From positions 1-46,540 of the forward strand of contig JANXLV010000341.1 in NCBI GenBank assembly GCA_025355005.1: a DNA stretch of 46,540 bases, written 5' to 3'. The notes beneath the pieces were generated by a model that searched no databases, was not told where the DNA came from, and worked only from the letters and a program-made list of their open reading frames with translations. This document shows positions 34,608 to 42,975 of the stretch, one piece after another (position 1 is the stretch's first letter; each line of letters begins with the position of its first letter). The stretch is from Myxococcales bacterium. GTDB taxonomy: Bacteria > Myxococcota_A > Polyangia > Polyangiales > Polyangiaceae. The translations under genes were made by a program, and so were the position numbers.

Positions 34608-35675
34608 ATGACCTCTTCGAAGACCGGCCTCCTCGCGCTGCTGCTCCTTGCGGGCTGCAGTGACGCGGCGACGTCGACCGAGGACTCGTCAGATTCCAAC
34701 GTGCAGCTGTCCTCGGCAAAGCACTACGTCGTTGCGACCAATCTGGACGCCGTGCTCGACGCTGCGCAGCGCGCGACCGGTGCTCTGCTGGTGCCGCGCA
34801 TGGACGCTGCGGGCAAGCGCGTGAAGGCGATCGACGGTACCCCCATCCGGAGCTCGTGCGGCGTCACCTTCATCGATCGCACGCACGCGATCACGGCAGC
34901 CCACTGCGCCGACGACGTCGACGTGCCGGACCCGACCGCCACCGCGCTCACGGTGCAGTTCATCGACGTGGACGCCACCGCTGACTACAAGAGCGCGGCC
35001 AAACTCTCCGGTACATTCCCCGGCTACACGCACAAGACGATCGACAGCGGCTACACCGCCACCGAGACGTCATGTCACATCATCCATCGCTGCAAGTTCG
35101 GCGCGTACTCCTGTCCACCCAGGGCAACCGCCGACGATGCGGACATCATGATGCTCTCGTGCAGCCCCGGGTTACCGGCGGGCCGCGAGCCTGTCGCCGT
35201 CGCAGCCGGCGATCCGGCGAAGGGTGCCGCACGGGTGTTCTGGTTCCACGAGATCTACACCGCACCCACGTCTCGCCCGCCCGCCTACGACGCCGCGGGA
35301 ACGGATCTGTTCAACCACTACACGACCGCGGATGAGAGCGGTCAGCAGAACCTGCACTACTTCGAAGGGCGAAATCAGCTCCTCCCGCTGGTGTCGGCCG
35401 AGTGGTCCCCCGGCATTCCGCGCACGCGGCTCCGTCGTGAGGGCACCACCGTGTGGACCGACCTGTTTGGCTGCCACGGCACGTCGGGCTCTGGCGTGAT
35501 GGCGCTCGACGCTGCGACGGGCAAGTACCAGCTCCTTGGTCCGGTGGCGACTGCGTCTGCGGACTGGGGCTCGGCGCGGCTGTGCACCGACCTCGCGACG
35601 CACCGCCGCGGGCGCGCCAGCACCAGCTACACCGCGAACGACTACACGCGAGAGCTCGCGGCGCTGGTCAAGTGA
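34608..35675 (+). CDS. trypsin-like serine protease, predicted lipoprotein
   Basis: The 355-residue product has a lipoprotein signal peptide with lipobox LLAGC (Cys17) and a Ser/Thr/Asp linker. The S1/V8-like triad is visible: His99 in ITAAHC, Asp179 in DADIMML and Ser293 in CHGTSGSGV. Extra cysteines (84, 100, 156, 162, 169, 185, 289) suggest disulfides. It is probably an envelope-anchored or outer-surface endopeptidase; its substrate is unknown. An insertion of about 80 residues before the Ser loop (YDAAGTDLFNHYTTAD) makes it longer than a minimal domain. It stands alone, converging with the lipoprotein gene at 35685. Confidence 0.88.
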   Translation: MTSSKTGLLALLLLAGCSDAATSTEDSSDSNVQLSSAKHYVVATNLDAVLDAAQRATGALLVPRMDAAGKRVKAIDGTPIRSSCGVTFIDRTHAITAAHCADDVDVPDPTATALTVQFIDVDATADYKSAAKLSGTFPGYTHKTIDSGYTATETSCHIIHRCKFGAYSCPPRATADDADIMMLSCSPGLPAGREPVAVAAGDPAKGAARVFWFHEIYTAPTSRPPAYDAAGTDLFNHYTTADESGQQNLHYFEGRNQLLPLVSAEWSPGIPRTRLRREGTTVWTDLFGCHGTSGSGVMALDAATGKYQLLGPVATASADWGSARLCTDLATHRRGRASTSYTANDYTRELAALVK

Positions 35676-35684
35676 ACGCTCGGT

Positions 35685-36932
35685 TCAGTCAAACGTGACA
35701 TACGCGACGCGAAGGGCGCGGCTCGCTTGCTGCGGCTCGCCGTTGCCGCCTTCGACCCATGCAGCGACATAGCCGCCAGGGACCGCGATGAACGAGTAGC
35801 TCTCGAGCCACTCGCCCTGCACTGGCAGCGTCAGCGCATCACCGAGAACGCCCTGTTCGCCGAGGCGCTGAACCGCGAGCGCGTTCGAGAGCGGATTGTC
35901 CATCTTGTACTGGCCCGACGGGACGAGCGCGGCAAGACCGCAGTCTCCAGCAGCGAGGGCAATGCCATCGGTGGAGTCGAGGGTGAGCCGGCTCGTGAAG
36001 GCACCACTGCCAGCGAGGTCGCGCGAGAACACGCTCGTGGAGCTGAACGGTATTCCCACCGCGATGTCGAGCCGCGTGGCCTCCGCGGCGATGCCTGTCG
36101 GTCCGTGATCCATGCCCACGTCGACGGTCTCCGTGGTGAGCACTCCGCCCGTTCCGGGCTCGATGGTGGCGAGCACGGTCGTGACGGGCGTCTCTGGACT
36201 CGTCTCTGGATGGGTGGACCACACCGCGAATATGCGATCGCCAGATGACAGGAGGGTTGCGCCGAGATCGTAACCCGAGCCGGTGTAGAGCAGCGTCGGT
36301 CCAGCGGCGATCTTGCCGATGGGCGAGATGCGCTCGCTGCTCGTGACCCAGCCGTCGGGGATCTCAACGGCGAACGTGAGGAGGAAGGCGCCCTGGGAGA
36401 AGAGCACGCCCGACGGGATCGTCTGACCCGTGGTGGGCCCGAACACCGTGCTGCGATCGCCGAGCGGCGTCGTGTCAGGACGAAATCGCTGCATCACGAT
36501 GCTGCCGTCGTCCTGCGCCCAGAAGCGCGCGAGGGAGGTGCCATCCCACGCGATGCTGGAGTTGAATGGATTGTCGGTGTTGCCGGGATCCACCGAAGTG
36601 CTCGCTGAGACGGTCACCGTGCCCGCGCCGAGCTGCAGCGCCGCGAGACGCATCTCGTACTGCCCGTTGGTCCAGCGCGTCCACGCAAGCAGGAGCTCGG
36701 AGCCCGTCCACACGAGGTGCGGTGCGCTCTCCGGCTCATGGAGCGGATCCGGCGGGTCCACCGTGACCACGACGACTGTGCCTTTGCCGGTGCCACAGGA
36801 GCCGGTAGCAATGGCTCCTCCGTCCGACGCGGTGGTCTCGTTGCCCGACGGGTCGCCGAGCGCAGTGCGGGCGCCGCAAGCGCAGAGCGTGGCGCTGAAT
36901 ATGACGCTCACCGCTTTGCTGAAGGTCCCCAT
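35685..36932 (-). CDS. predicted lipoprotein starting CGARTAL, propeller-like
   Basis: The 415-residue product has a signal peptide and lipobox LCACG, followed by GARTALGD, an N-terminal pattern frequent in myxobacterial lipoproteins. The mature protein has repeated blade-like units (LVWTGSELLLAWTRW, IAWDGTSLARFWAQDDG, DRIFAVWSTHP, GGYVAAWVEGG) consistent with a six- or seven-bladed beta-propeller. No catalytic motif is seen. GGAGG lies 5 nt before the ATG, one of the few clear Shine-Dalgarno sequences here. It lies just downstream of the choice-of-anchor L gene on the same strand (26-nt gap), so the two may be co-expressed. Confidence 0.78.
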   Translation of the reverse strand: MGTFSKAVSVIFSATLCACGARTALGDPSGNETTASDGGAIATGSCGTGKGTVVVVTVDPPDPLHEPESAPHLVWTGSELLLAWTRWTNGQYEMRLAALQLGAGTVTVSASTSVDPGNTDNPFNSSIAWDGTSLARFWAQDDGSIVMQRFRPDTTPLGDRSTVFGPTTGQTIPSGVLFSQGAFLLTFAVEIPDGWVTSSERISPIGKIAAGPTLLYTGSGYDLGATLLSSGDRIFAVWSTHPETSPETPVTTVLATIEPGTGGVLTTETVDVGMDHGPTGIAAEATRLDIAVGIPFSSTSVFSRDLAGSGAFTSRLTLDSTDGIALAAGDCGLAALVPSGQYKMDNPLSNALAVQRLGEQGVLGDALTLPVQGEWLESYSFIAVPGGYVAAWVEGGNGEPQQASRALRVAYVTFD

Positions 36933-36958
36933 TGGACCTCCAGCCTACGCGAGACGCG

Positions 36959-38158
36959 TCAGTTCACGCGAGTCGTCGATGGGGTGGAGGGGGGCGTGGA
37001 GCCGCCGATCCACTTGAAGTTGTCCAGGAGCACGCTCGAGTCGAGCGCGCCGTCGCCCGCGTCCCAGATCATGAACTCGAGGGTGAAGGTCTCGCCTGGC
37101 TCGATCGGCGCCTGCGTGGTGAGCCAGCCGGTGGCCCCGCCGAGGGTCGCCGTGATGTTCTTGGTGGTGCACTGGGTCGCACCAGTGAACGCGAAGCCCG
37201 TACCGGCGAGCTCGTCGGGCCCGCCGTCGCACGACGACATGGAGAGGGGCGCATCCGGCGAGGCGGGGTTGTCCGAGCGCAGGCAGGCGATCGGCGCCTT
37301 CGCCGTGCAGCGGTCGAAGTAGTCGTTGTTGACGGCGACCGGATTGTTCTTCGCATCGAACGAGACGTTGTCCGTGAGCTTCTTCGACGTGAGATACGCG
37401 ATGAACGCATCGTTGTAGTTCGAGCAGACGTAGTTCGGCCACTCGCTGGAGTAGAAGTCGAAGTCGAACTGGAATCCGGTGGCGTCCATCGGTGCCTTGA
37501 GCGTCAATTTCACGTCGATCATGTCGTTGACGACGTTGTCCTGCGCGCAGCCCTTCGCAGCCTTGGGGAACCCTGGGGGCGCGGCGCCTGTCGGGAACTT
37601 CGTCCCGTTGAGCTCTCGCTGCGCGACGAACGCGGCCGAAGAGATGCTGCCGCTGCTGCCATTGATATTGTCGTACTCACGGGCGTAGCCGGAGCTGAGG
37701 ACGCCCAGCGTGCCGCCTTCGCGTGGCTGGATCGTGGTGCCGAACTTGGGAAGCAGTCCCCACTGTCCGGCATGCGGCGCAGTCGACGATCCGAACGCCT
37801 TCGAGTAGCTCGCACTCACCAGGCCGAAGCCTTCCTTGTCAGCCGCAGTGCACACGCCGAGCGCCTTCGCGAACGAGGCCGCGTCACCATCGACCGCGAG
37901 GCCGGTATCGCAGGACGCGGTCTTGTCGACCTGGCCGATCGTCCCGCCGCCGGTACCACCGCCGCCGCCGCCGGTACCACCGCCGTTGTTGCCCCCTCCG
38001 AACCCACCACCGCCGGGCCCTGCTCCGCTTCCGGTGTTGCCGGAGCCGCCTTGTGTGCTGCCCTGTGGCCCGAAGCCATTGTCAGAGGCCGGCGACGAGC
38101 ACGCTGCGACGAAGAAGGTGGTGAGGGCGGTGGCAAGTGCGAGTGAATAGAAGCGCAT
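36959..38158 (-). CDS. choice-of-anchor L domain lipoprotein
   Basis: The 399-residue protein starts with a lipoprotein signal (lipobox VAACS) and a 50-residue Gly/Asn linker (GGGG and GTGG repeats, about 33-75). The folded part contains FDFDFYSSEWPNYVCSNYND, then VNNDYFDRC and a late DNFKWIGG, matching the choice-of-anchor L domain, which occurs in secreted surface proteins of Myxococcota and other bacteria. Conserved cysteine pairs are present. TAAGGT lies 5 nt before the ATG with no Shine-Dalgarno sequence, suggesting a leaderless message. It is divergent from the M3-like gene at 38316. Surface display or adhesion is an inference. Confidence 0.82.
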   Translation of the reverse strand: MRFYSLALATALTTFFVAACSSPASDNGFGPQGSTQGGSGNTGSGAGPGGGGFGGGNNGGGTGGGGGGTGGGTIGQVDKTASCDTGLAVDGDAASFAKALGVCTAADKEGFGLVSASYSKAFGSSTAPHAGQWGLLPKFGTTIQPREGGTLGVLSSGYAREYDNINGSSGSISSAAFVAQRELNGTKFPTGAAPPGFPKAAKGCAQDNVVNDMIDVKLTLKAPMDATGFQFDFDFYSSEWPNYVCSNYNDAFIAYLTSKKLTDNVSFDAKNNPVAVNNDYFDRCTAKAPIACLRSDNPASPDAPLSMSSCDGGPDELAGTGFAFTGATQCTTKNITATLGGATGWLTTQAPIEPGETFTLEFMIWDAGDGALDSSVLLDNFKWIGGSTPPSTPSTTRVN

Positions 38159-38315
38159 GTTGTACCTTACGCGCGAGGGTGCGCGCAGCTACCCACGGGA
38201 CGAGCGGAGCCGCGCAATAGACATTTCGTATCGTTGTCGCGACAGCGCGCAGCGATGATCCAGTCAGTTTACCGACAGATTTCGCGCTAGCCGCCGACGA
38301 TGTAGACTCGGCGCC
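38159..38315. promoter_or_regulatory. divergent promoter spacer
   Basis: The 157-nt spacer has TAAGGT (38169-38164, minus) 5 nt before the lipoprotein ATG and TAGACT (38303-38308, plus) 7 nt before the GTG of the M3-like gene. The middle (38219-38290) is relatively AT-rich. No convincing -35 element is seen for either gene. Confidence 0.35.
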
Positions 38316-40094
38316 GTGAACCCGCTCTACGAGTTCCGCTTTCCCATCCCGTGGAACGACATCCTGCCCGAGCACGTGCGCCCGGCGCTCGAACACCATG
38401 TCGCGCTCGCGCGGCGCCGGCTCAATGCGCTCCGCCACGCGCCACGAACGCCGGACATCGTCGCTCGTATCGATCAGATCGTCTCGGAGCCGCTGCACGT
38501 GAGCGGCGTCGTCCAGCTGCTGCGTGAGCGGACCTCCAGGTTCGACGCGGCGGGCAGCGAGATCGATCGCGCCTTCGACGGCGTCATCGACTTCATCGAC
38601 GAGACTCGGAAGGACGGCGCGCTCGAACGCGCGCTCCTCGACGTCCAGGGCGAAGCGGCGCTCGGGCCCGGAGAGGCGCGGCGCCTTGCACGAACGCTCG
38701 GCGCGTTTCGGAGGAGCGGGGCGCGCCTCCAGGGCAGGCATCGTGCTCGTCTCCACAAGCTCGAGGCAGAGCTCGCGAGCCGTGAGAGTCGCTTCTTCGC
38801 GAAGGAGGCGCAGCTAGAGGCGACCGATGCAGACGTCGGCTCGATCGCCGCGGAGCCCGATCGGAAGGTGAGAGAGGCGGAGTGGCGCGCGATGCGCTGC
38901 CGGCCCGTGTCGGAAGACGACGTGGAGGGGATCCTCGCGCTTCGCAACGAACGCGCGCGCCTTCTCGGCTTCGAGAACGCCTTCGAGTGCGCCACCCACG
39001 AGCGCGACATCGGAGACGCTGTCGCCGTGAGCGACGCTCTCCAGGCAGACCTCGCGTTGCGCGCCACTGCCAATCGCGAGCACTGCGCGCTCGCGGAGCT
39101 CGCGGGCGCGCGGGGACTCGATGGACCGCTGATGCCGTGGGATGTGCACTTCTACCAGGACCTCGCTGATCACCAGCGCGACGCGACCGCTGGCGAGCTC
39201 TCGCGCTACCTGGATCGCGAACGCGTGATGCCGGTGCTCTGTGAGCTCGTATCCAGTATCTTCGGCGTGACGGTACGGCGCGCGCCGAACACGCCCGTGT
39301 GGGACGTGAGCGTCATCGCGTACGATGTCGCCGGCGCGGATGGAAGCTCGCTCGGCACGTTCTTCCTCGATCTGTTCGCGTCCGAAGGCGGCGAAGGCGG
39401 CTGGTCGTCTTCACCGATCACACTGCACACCGCGGGCCGTGCATTCGCGCTCAGCGGTGATCTCGGCGCGACCGCCAGCGCAGACCTCTCTCCCATGACG
39501 CTGATCACGATCTGCGGCGGCTTCGGAGCGGCGCTTCACCACTTCCTCGTCGAGGCACCGCCCGTCCTGCTCACCGCGCGTGGACGGGGCGACGGCCACG
39601 AGCTCGGCTTTCTCTTGCTGGGAGATCTATGCGCGCGACCGGAGGTGCTCGCTTCGTTCACGCGACATCCCGAGACGGGCGCGCGGGCGCCGGGAGCAAT
39701 GCTCGATGCATTCCACGGATCGCTGGGCCTGCGCGCGACGTGGCTCATGCATGCGCTCGGCGCAGCGCGCGTGGAGCGGTCGCTCCAGTCTGGATACACA
39801 CGCGCGAGCGACGGCCCCCCGTCGGCTCACCTGAGAGATGTGTTCGAAGACTCGCTTCCCCTGCCGTTTCCCCATGAATATACGGGGCCGCAGCTGCTCG
39901 ATGCCGTCGTTCGCACGCCGACCGCGGAGGCGCTGGAGATCTGGACGCTGTTCAGCGCGGCGAGCGTGCTACCGCCGGGCGGTCTCGCGACGGCGGCTGC
40001 GAAGGAGAACTTCCGGCGCGCGTTGATCGACGGACGTGCTGGAGCGCTCGACGCCGCCGCAGTGCTCGCGCAGGTGCCCGGCCTCGGACCATGA
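38316..40094 (+). CDS. M3 (thimet oligopeptidase) fold protein lacking the zinc site
   Basis: The 592-residue protein follows the M3A oligopeptidase layout: helical N-terminus (YEFRFPIPWNDILPEHV), the NERARLLGFENAFE block, PWDVHFYQD (274-282), GTFFLDLFASEGG (347-359) and ALHHFLVEAP (406-415). In active members the last block begins HEFGHALHH. Here it reads GGFGAALHH (401-409): both zinc His residues and the catalytic Glu are replaced. The downstream ELPSQ-type ligand region is also unlike the family. It is thus a probable pseudopeptidase, kept open over its full length. The GTG at 38316 has TAGACT 7 nt upstream. No signal peptide is seen. It is convergent with the metalloprotease gene at 40117. 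Confidence 0.85.
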   Translation: MNPLYEFRFPIPWNDILPEHVRPALEHHVALARRRLNALRHAPRTPDIVARIDQIVSEPLHVSGVVQLLRERTSRFDAAGSEIDRAFDGVIDFIDETRKDGALERALLDVQGEAALGPGEARRLARTLGAFRRSGARLQGRHRARLHKLEAELASRESRFFAKEAQLEATDADVGSIAAEPDRKVREAEWRAMRCRPVSEDDVEGILALRNERARLLGFENAFECATHERDIGDAVAVSDALQADLALRATANREHCALAELAGARGLDGPLMPWDVHFYQDLADHQRDATAGELSRYLDRERVMPVLCELVSSIFGVTVRRAPNTPVWDVSVIAYDVAGADGSSLGTFFLDLFASEGGEGGWSSSPITLHTAGRAFALSGDLGATASADLSPMTLITICGGFGAALHHFLVEAPPVLLTARGRGDGHELGFLLLGDLCARPEVLASFTRHPETGARAPGAMLDAFHGSLGLRATWLMHALGAARVERSLQSGYTRASDGPPSAHLRDVFEDSLPLPFPHEYTGPQLLDAVVRTPTAEALEIWTLFSAASVLPPGGLATAAAKENFRRALIDGRAGALDAAAVLAQVPGLGP

Positions 40095-40116
40095 CAGCAG
40101 CGCGGCGCCGGGAGCG

Positions 40117-41205
40117 CTACTGCACGCCGGGATGCTGCGCGTACCAGTTCTGCGCGACCAGCTGCACGAGCGGGAGTCGCACGCCCGGGTTCGGGTGGCT
40201 ACGCAGGAAGATCCCCGCGGGGTTGAACGGGTTCATCGCGGAGCCACGCTCGAGCCGCGCGAAGAAATCGAGGAGCAAGAACCCTCCCCGCTCGCTCCAC
40301 CGGTAGCTCGGGCGCCGCACGAGGCCTGCGTCGAGAGCGTTTTGCGCGCCCGCGGTGTCCGCCGCGATCTCGTTCGGCTGGTTCACGCCAGGTACGAGCG
40401 CCGTCGCGAGCTGCCCCAGCTGCGTGAAGCTTGGTCCGGGTCCCATGGGCTGACCGTTCGCGCACCCGGTGTGACCCAGGTAGTGATGTCCGAGCTCGTG
40501 CCCGAACGTGAACGCGATGATCTCGTCGAAGAGCTCGCGCGCACGAGACCAGCGACGCGCGTCGGGCCCCAGCTCCTGCGGGATGATCCCCGGCGGCAGA
40601 GCGGCGCGCCCCTTGTCGGATTTTGCAAGCTCCGGCACGACCGCGTTCGTGTACGCGTCGTAGGTGCGCGTGCCGAAGATCTCGTCGGTCGCCTTCGTCT
40701 GTGCGAGCGCATCCACGGCCTCGAGCAGGCCTTCGGTCCCGGCGAGGAACGGCGCGCCGCGCTCGTCGCAGCCAGCATAGGCGTTCACCTCGAGCGCGGG
40801 ATCGAACACCAGCGGGATGCCGCGCACGCGCGCCTGATTCGACTGCCCGAGCGCGGCGAGGAGCTCCGCCAGGATGGAGCGAACCTCGTTCTGCATCGCG
40901 GCCGTGCCTATCAGCGGCGGAAGGAGCGGCCGCTGCGCTTGCTGCGGAGGCTGAGGCGTGGGCTGCGATGGGCGCGGCTGCTGCGGCGGGTATGGCTGCT
41001 GCTGCGGTGGATACGGCTGCTGCGGTGGGTATGCCTGCGGCTGCGGGTACTGCTGTTGCGGATACTGCTGCTGCGGCACCTGCTGCGGTGGGTTCTGTCC
41101 CGTCTGCGGCGGCGCCGCATCGTCCGCCTTCGGACCACACGCGAGCGCGACGAGCGAAAGCGCTACGCCGGCGTGGACTGCGCGTCGCCGGAATGAGCTA
41201 CCCAA
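40117..41205 (-). CDS. secreted M48-like zinc metalloprotease lipoprotein
   Basis: The product (362 residues if it starts at the TTG at 41205) has an Arg-rich n-region, hydrophobic core and lipobox VALAC, then about 60 residues of Gln/Pro/Tyr repeats (PQQPYPPQQ). The catalytic domain has HELGHHYLGH (about 235-244) and NEIAADTAGAQ (about 272), which supplies the Glu ligand, as in M48-type peptidases; SHPNPGVRLPL near the end also fits. It overlaps the kinase stop codon upstream by 8 bp, so it is translated after that kinase. A frame reaching 41319 adds only sequence inside the kinase gene. Substrates are unknown. Confidence 0.8.
   Translation of the reverse strand: MGSSFRRRAVHAGVALSLVALACGPKADDAAPPQTGQNPPQQVPQQQYPQQQYPQPQAYPPQQPYPPQQQPYPPQQPRPSQPTPQPPQQAQRPLLPPLIGTAAMQNEVRSILAELLAALGQSNQARVRGIPLVFDPALEVNAYAGCDERGAPFLAGTEGLLEAVDALAQTKATDEIFGTRTYDAYTNAVVPELAKSDKGRAALPPGIIPQELGPDARRWSRARELFDEIIAFTFGHELGHHYLGHTGCANGQPMGPGPSFTQLGQLATALVPGVNQPNEIAADTAGAQNALDAGLVRRPSYRWSERGGFLLLDFFARLERGSAMNPFNPAGIFLRSHPNPGVRLPLVQLVAQNWYAQHPGVQ
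40935..41100 (-). repeat. Gln/Pro-coding degenerate repeat
   Basis: Degenerate 12- to 18-bp repeats (CTGCTGCGG / GGTATG type on the plus strand) encode the PQQ-YPPQQ linker behind the lipobox of the metalloprotease. They keep the frame throughout. Confidence 0.7.
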
Positions 41206-42880
41206 CTGTGGCCTCCGTCGTCCCGCTGCCTGCGAGGACGCGCAGCTGGGTGAGCATCGCGCGCGCGTCCTGGTAGCGCTCGTTCGGATCCTTCGCGAGT
41301 GCCCGGTCGAGGAATGCACGGAACAGCGGGGTCAACTGCGGCGCGGCGCGCTGCACGCCGGAGTCGCGGTCGATGTCGGTCACGCGGTAGCGGCGCGACT
41401 CGTCCTTGGGCGGCGGCTCGCCATAGAGGCACTCGTATACGAGCGCACCGAATGCATAGAGATCGCTTCGCCCGTCCACCAGGCCGCCCTGCTCTTGCTC
41501 CGGTGACATGTAGCCGGGCGTCCCGAGCGGGATGCCCGTGCCGGTGATGCGCATCTCTTCCCATTCGACGCGCGCGATTCCAAAGTCGAGGATCTTCACC
41601 TTCTCGGCAGGCGCGCCGGGCGTGAGAAGATCATCCGTAACGAGGAAGACGTTGGACGGCTTGATGTCGCGGTGAACCACACCCGCGGCATGAATCGCGA
41701 TCAGTGCGTCGGCGATGTCGAGGGCGAATGGGAGCACCTGGTCCGGCGTGAGCGGGCCGCGGTCGTGGATGCGAGCCGCAAGCGAGTCGCCGCGCAGGAG
41801 CTCCATGACCAGATAGGACGTGCCGTCCGCGAGGTGACCGTGGTCGTAGACCTCCACCACGTTCGGGTGCCACGCCAGGCCCAGGGCCTCCGCCTCTCTT
41901 CGAAGGCGGTCCGACGCGGTGACGTCGTGCGCGGCGGCAGCGCGAAGGAGCTTGATGGCGACTGGCATGTCGTCGCCGATGCGCGTTGCCTCGAAGATCA
42001 CGCCGCTCGCGCCGGAGCCCATGCGGGAGACCAGACGGTACTGGCCAGCGACGACACTCCCCTCGAGCGGCCCCTGATCGTCGCGCAGCTCGCGCAGCTG
42101 GAGACTGCGCTCGAGCGCGCGCACGCGCATGGCCTGGGCGTCTTGCTCGCTCTCGAGCTTGACCTTGTTCTGCATCGCTCGCAGCCCCGCGTAGCCGAGC
42201 GCGCCACCGACGAGCGCGCCGACGATGCCAGCGCCGAGCGAATGCGCGAAGTACCCCGTGGCGAAGAATGCAGCCGCGCCCGCGACCGGCATCGCCGCGG
42301 CGACCGAGGCCGGAGCAGCGGCCGCCCACGTCACGGTGAACGTCTGCGAGATGCCCGCCTCCACGGAGGTGACTGCGGCGCGCGGGAAGCCGAAGAGCGT
42401 GGGGACTATCGAGAGCTCCGCCTCGCGGAAGCGGCGCAGGCGCCCATCCTTCTCGAGCTGGGGATCGTGTGCATAATGCACGGTTCCGACCCAGGTGCCG
42501 GGCTCCGCCTTCACGGTCTCCCAGCGTGTGGTCCTGCCGTACTCGCTCTCCGATCCGTCTTGATGAGAGAGCGCCTCCTCGGGCCCTTGCGAGCCGCGCA
42601 GGAGCCGCGCCCACGCGCCGATGCACTCGATGGAGACGAGCTTCTCCGCGGCCGTGCTGAGGGAGCCCTCACCGGCGAGCTTCTCGTAGAGCACGATGGC
42701 CTTGTGAAGGCTGGGTAGAGGGAACAGCCGGGTCTCGTCGGTGAGATCGTCGTCGGTGAGGTGCAGCTCTCGCAGGAGCTTGTGCGTCGCGGCCTTCCCA
42801 TGGCTCAGGGTGAGCGCCACGGTGAGCGCCTTGATCTTCTGCGCCGTGATCTGTCCCCCCGGGTAGCTCGGACGATGCAA
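41198..42880 (-). CDS. membrane Ser/Thr protein kinase with N-terminal sensor-like domain
   Basis: The 560-residue protein has its kinase domain at the C-terminus (about 280-545): GSGASGVIFE loop, Lys310, VVHRDIKPSN (401-410), DFG (432-434) and SPEQ. The N-terminal 10-185 is a soluble domain resembling the myxobacterial TIGR02265/heme-NO-binding-like type (AEKLVSIECIGAWARLL, GTWVGTVHY), a tentative match. Two hydrophobic helices (about 188-212 and 215-235) and a charged coiled coil (236-268) follow. The start is a TTG at 42880 with GAGG 8 nt upstream. The stop overlaps the start of the metalloprotease lipoprotein, linking sensing to a secreted peptidase. Confidence 0.87.
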   Translation of the reverse strand: MHRPSYPGGQITAQKIKALTVALTLSHGKAATHKLLRELHLTDDDLTDETRLFPLPSLHKAIVLYEKLAGEGSLSTAAEKLVSIECIGAWARLLRGSQGPEEALSHQDGSESEYGRTTRWETVKAEPGTWVGTVHYAHDPQLEKDGRLRRFREAELSIVPTLFGFPRAAVTSVEAGISQTFTVTWAAAAPASVAAAMPVAGAAAFFATGYFAHSLGAGIVGALVGGALGYAGLRAMQNKVKLESEQDAQAMRVRALERSLQLRELRDDQGPLEGSVVAGQYRLVSRMGSGASGVIFEATRIGDDMPVAIKLLRAAAAHDVTASDRLRREAEALGLAWHPNVVEVYDHGHLADGTSYLVMELLRGDSLAARIHDRGPLTPDQVLPFALDIADALIAIHAAGVVHRDIKPSNVFLVTDDLLTPGAPAEKVKILDFGIARVEWEEMRITGTGIPLGTPGYMSPEQEQGGLVDGRSDLYAFGALVYECLYGEPPPKDESRRYRVTDIDRDSGVQRAAPQLTPLFRAFLDRALAKDPNERYQDARAMLTQLRVLAGSGTTEATVG

Positions 42881-42975
42881 CGAAAAGCCTCACGCCGATG
42901 GTAGACCCTTGCGATTCTCCGCGTCCACGACTCTGACGAAGATGCGCTCGCTTGCGCTACGTTGACCGCGCCCCC

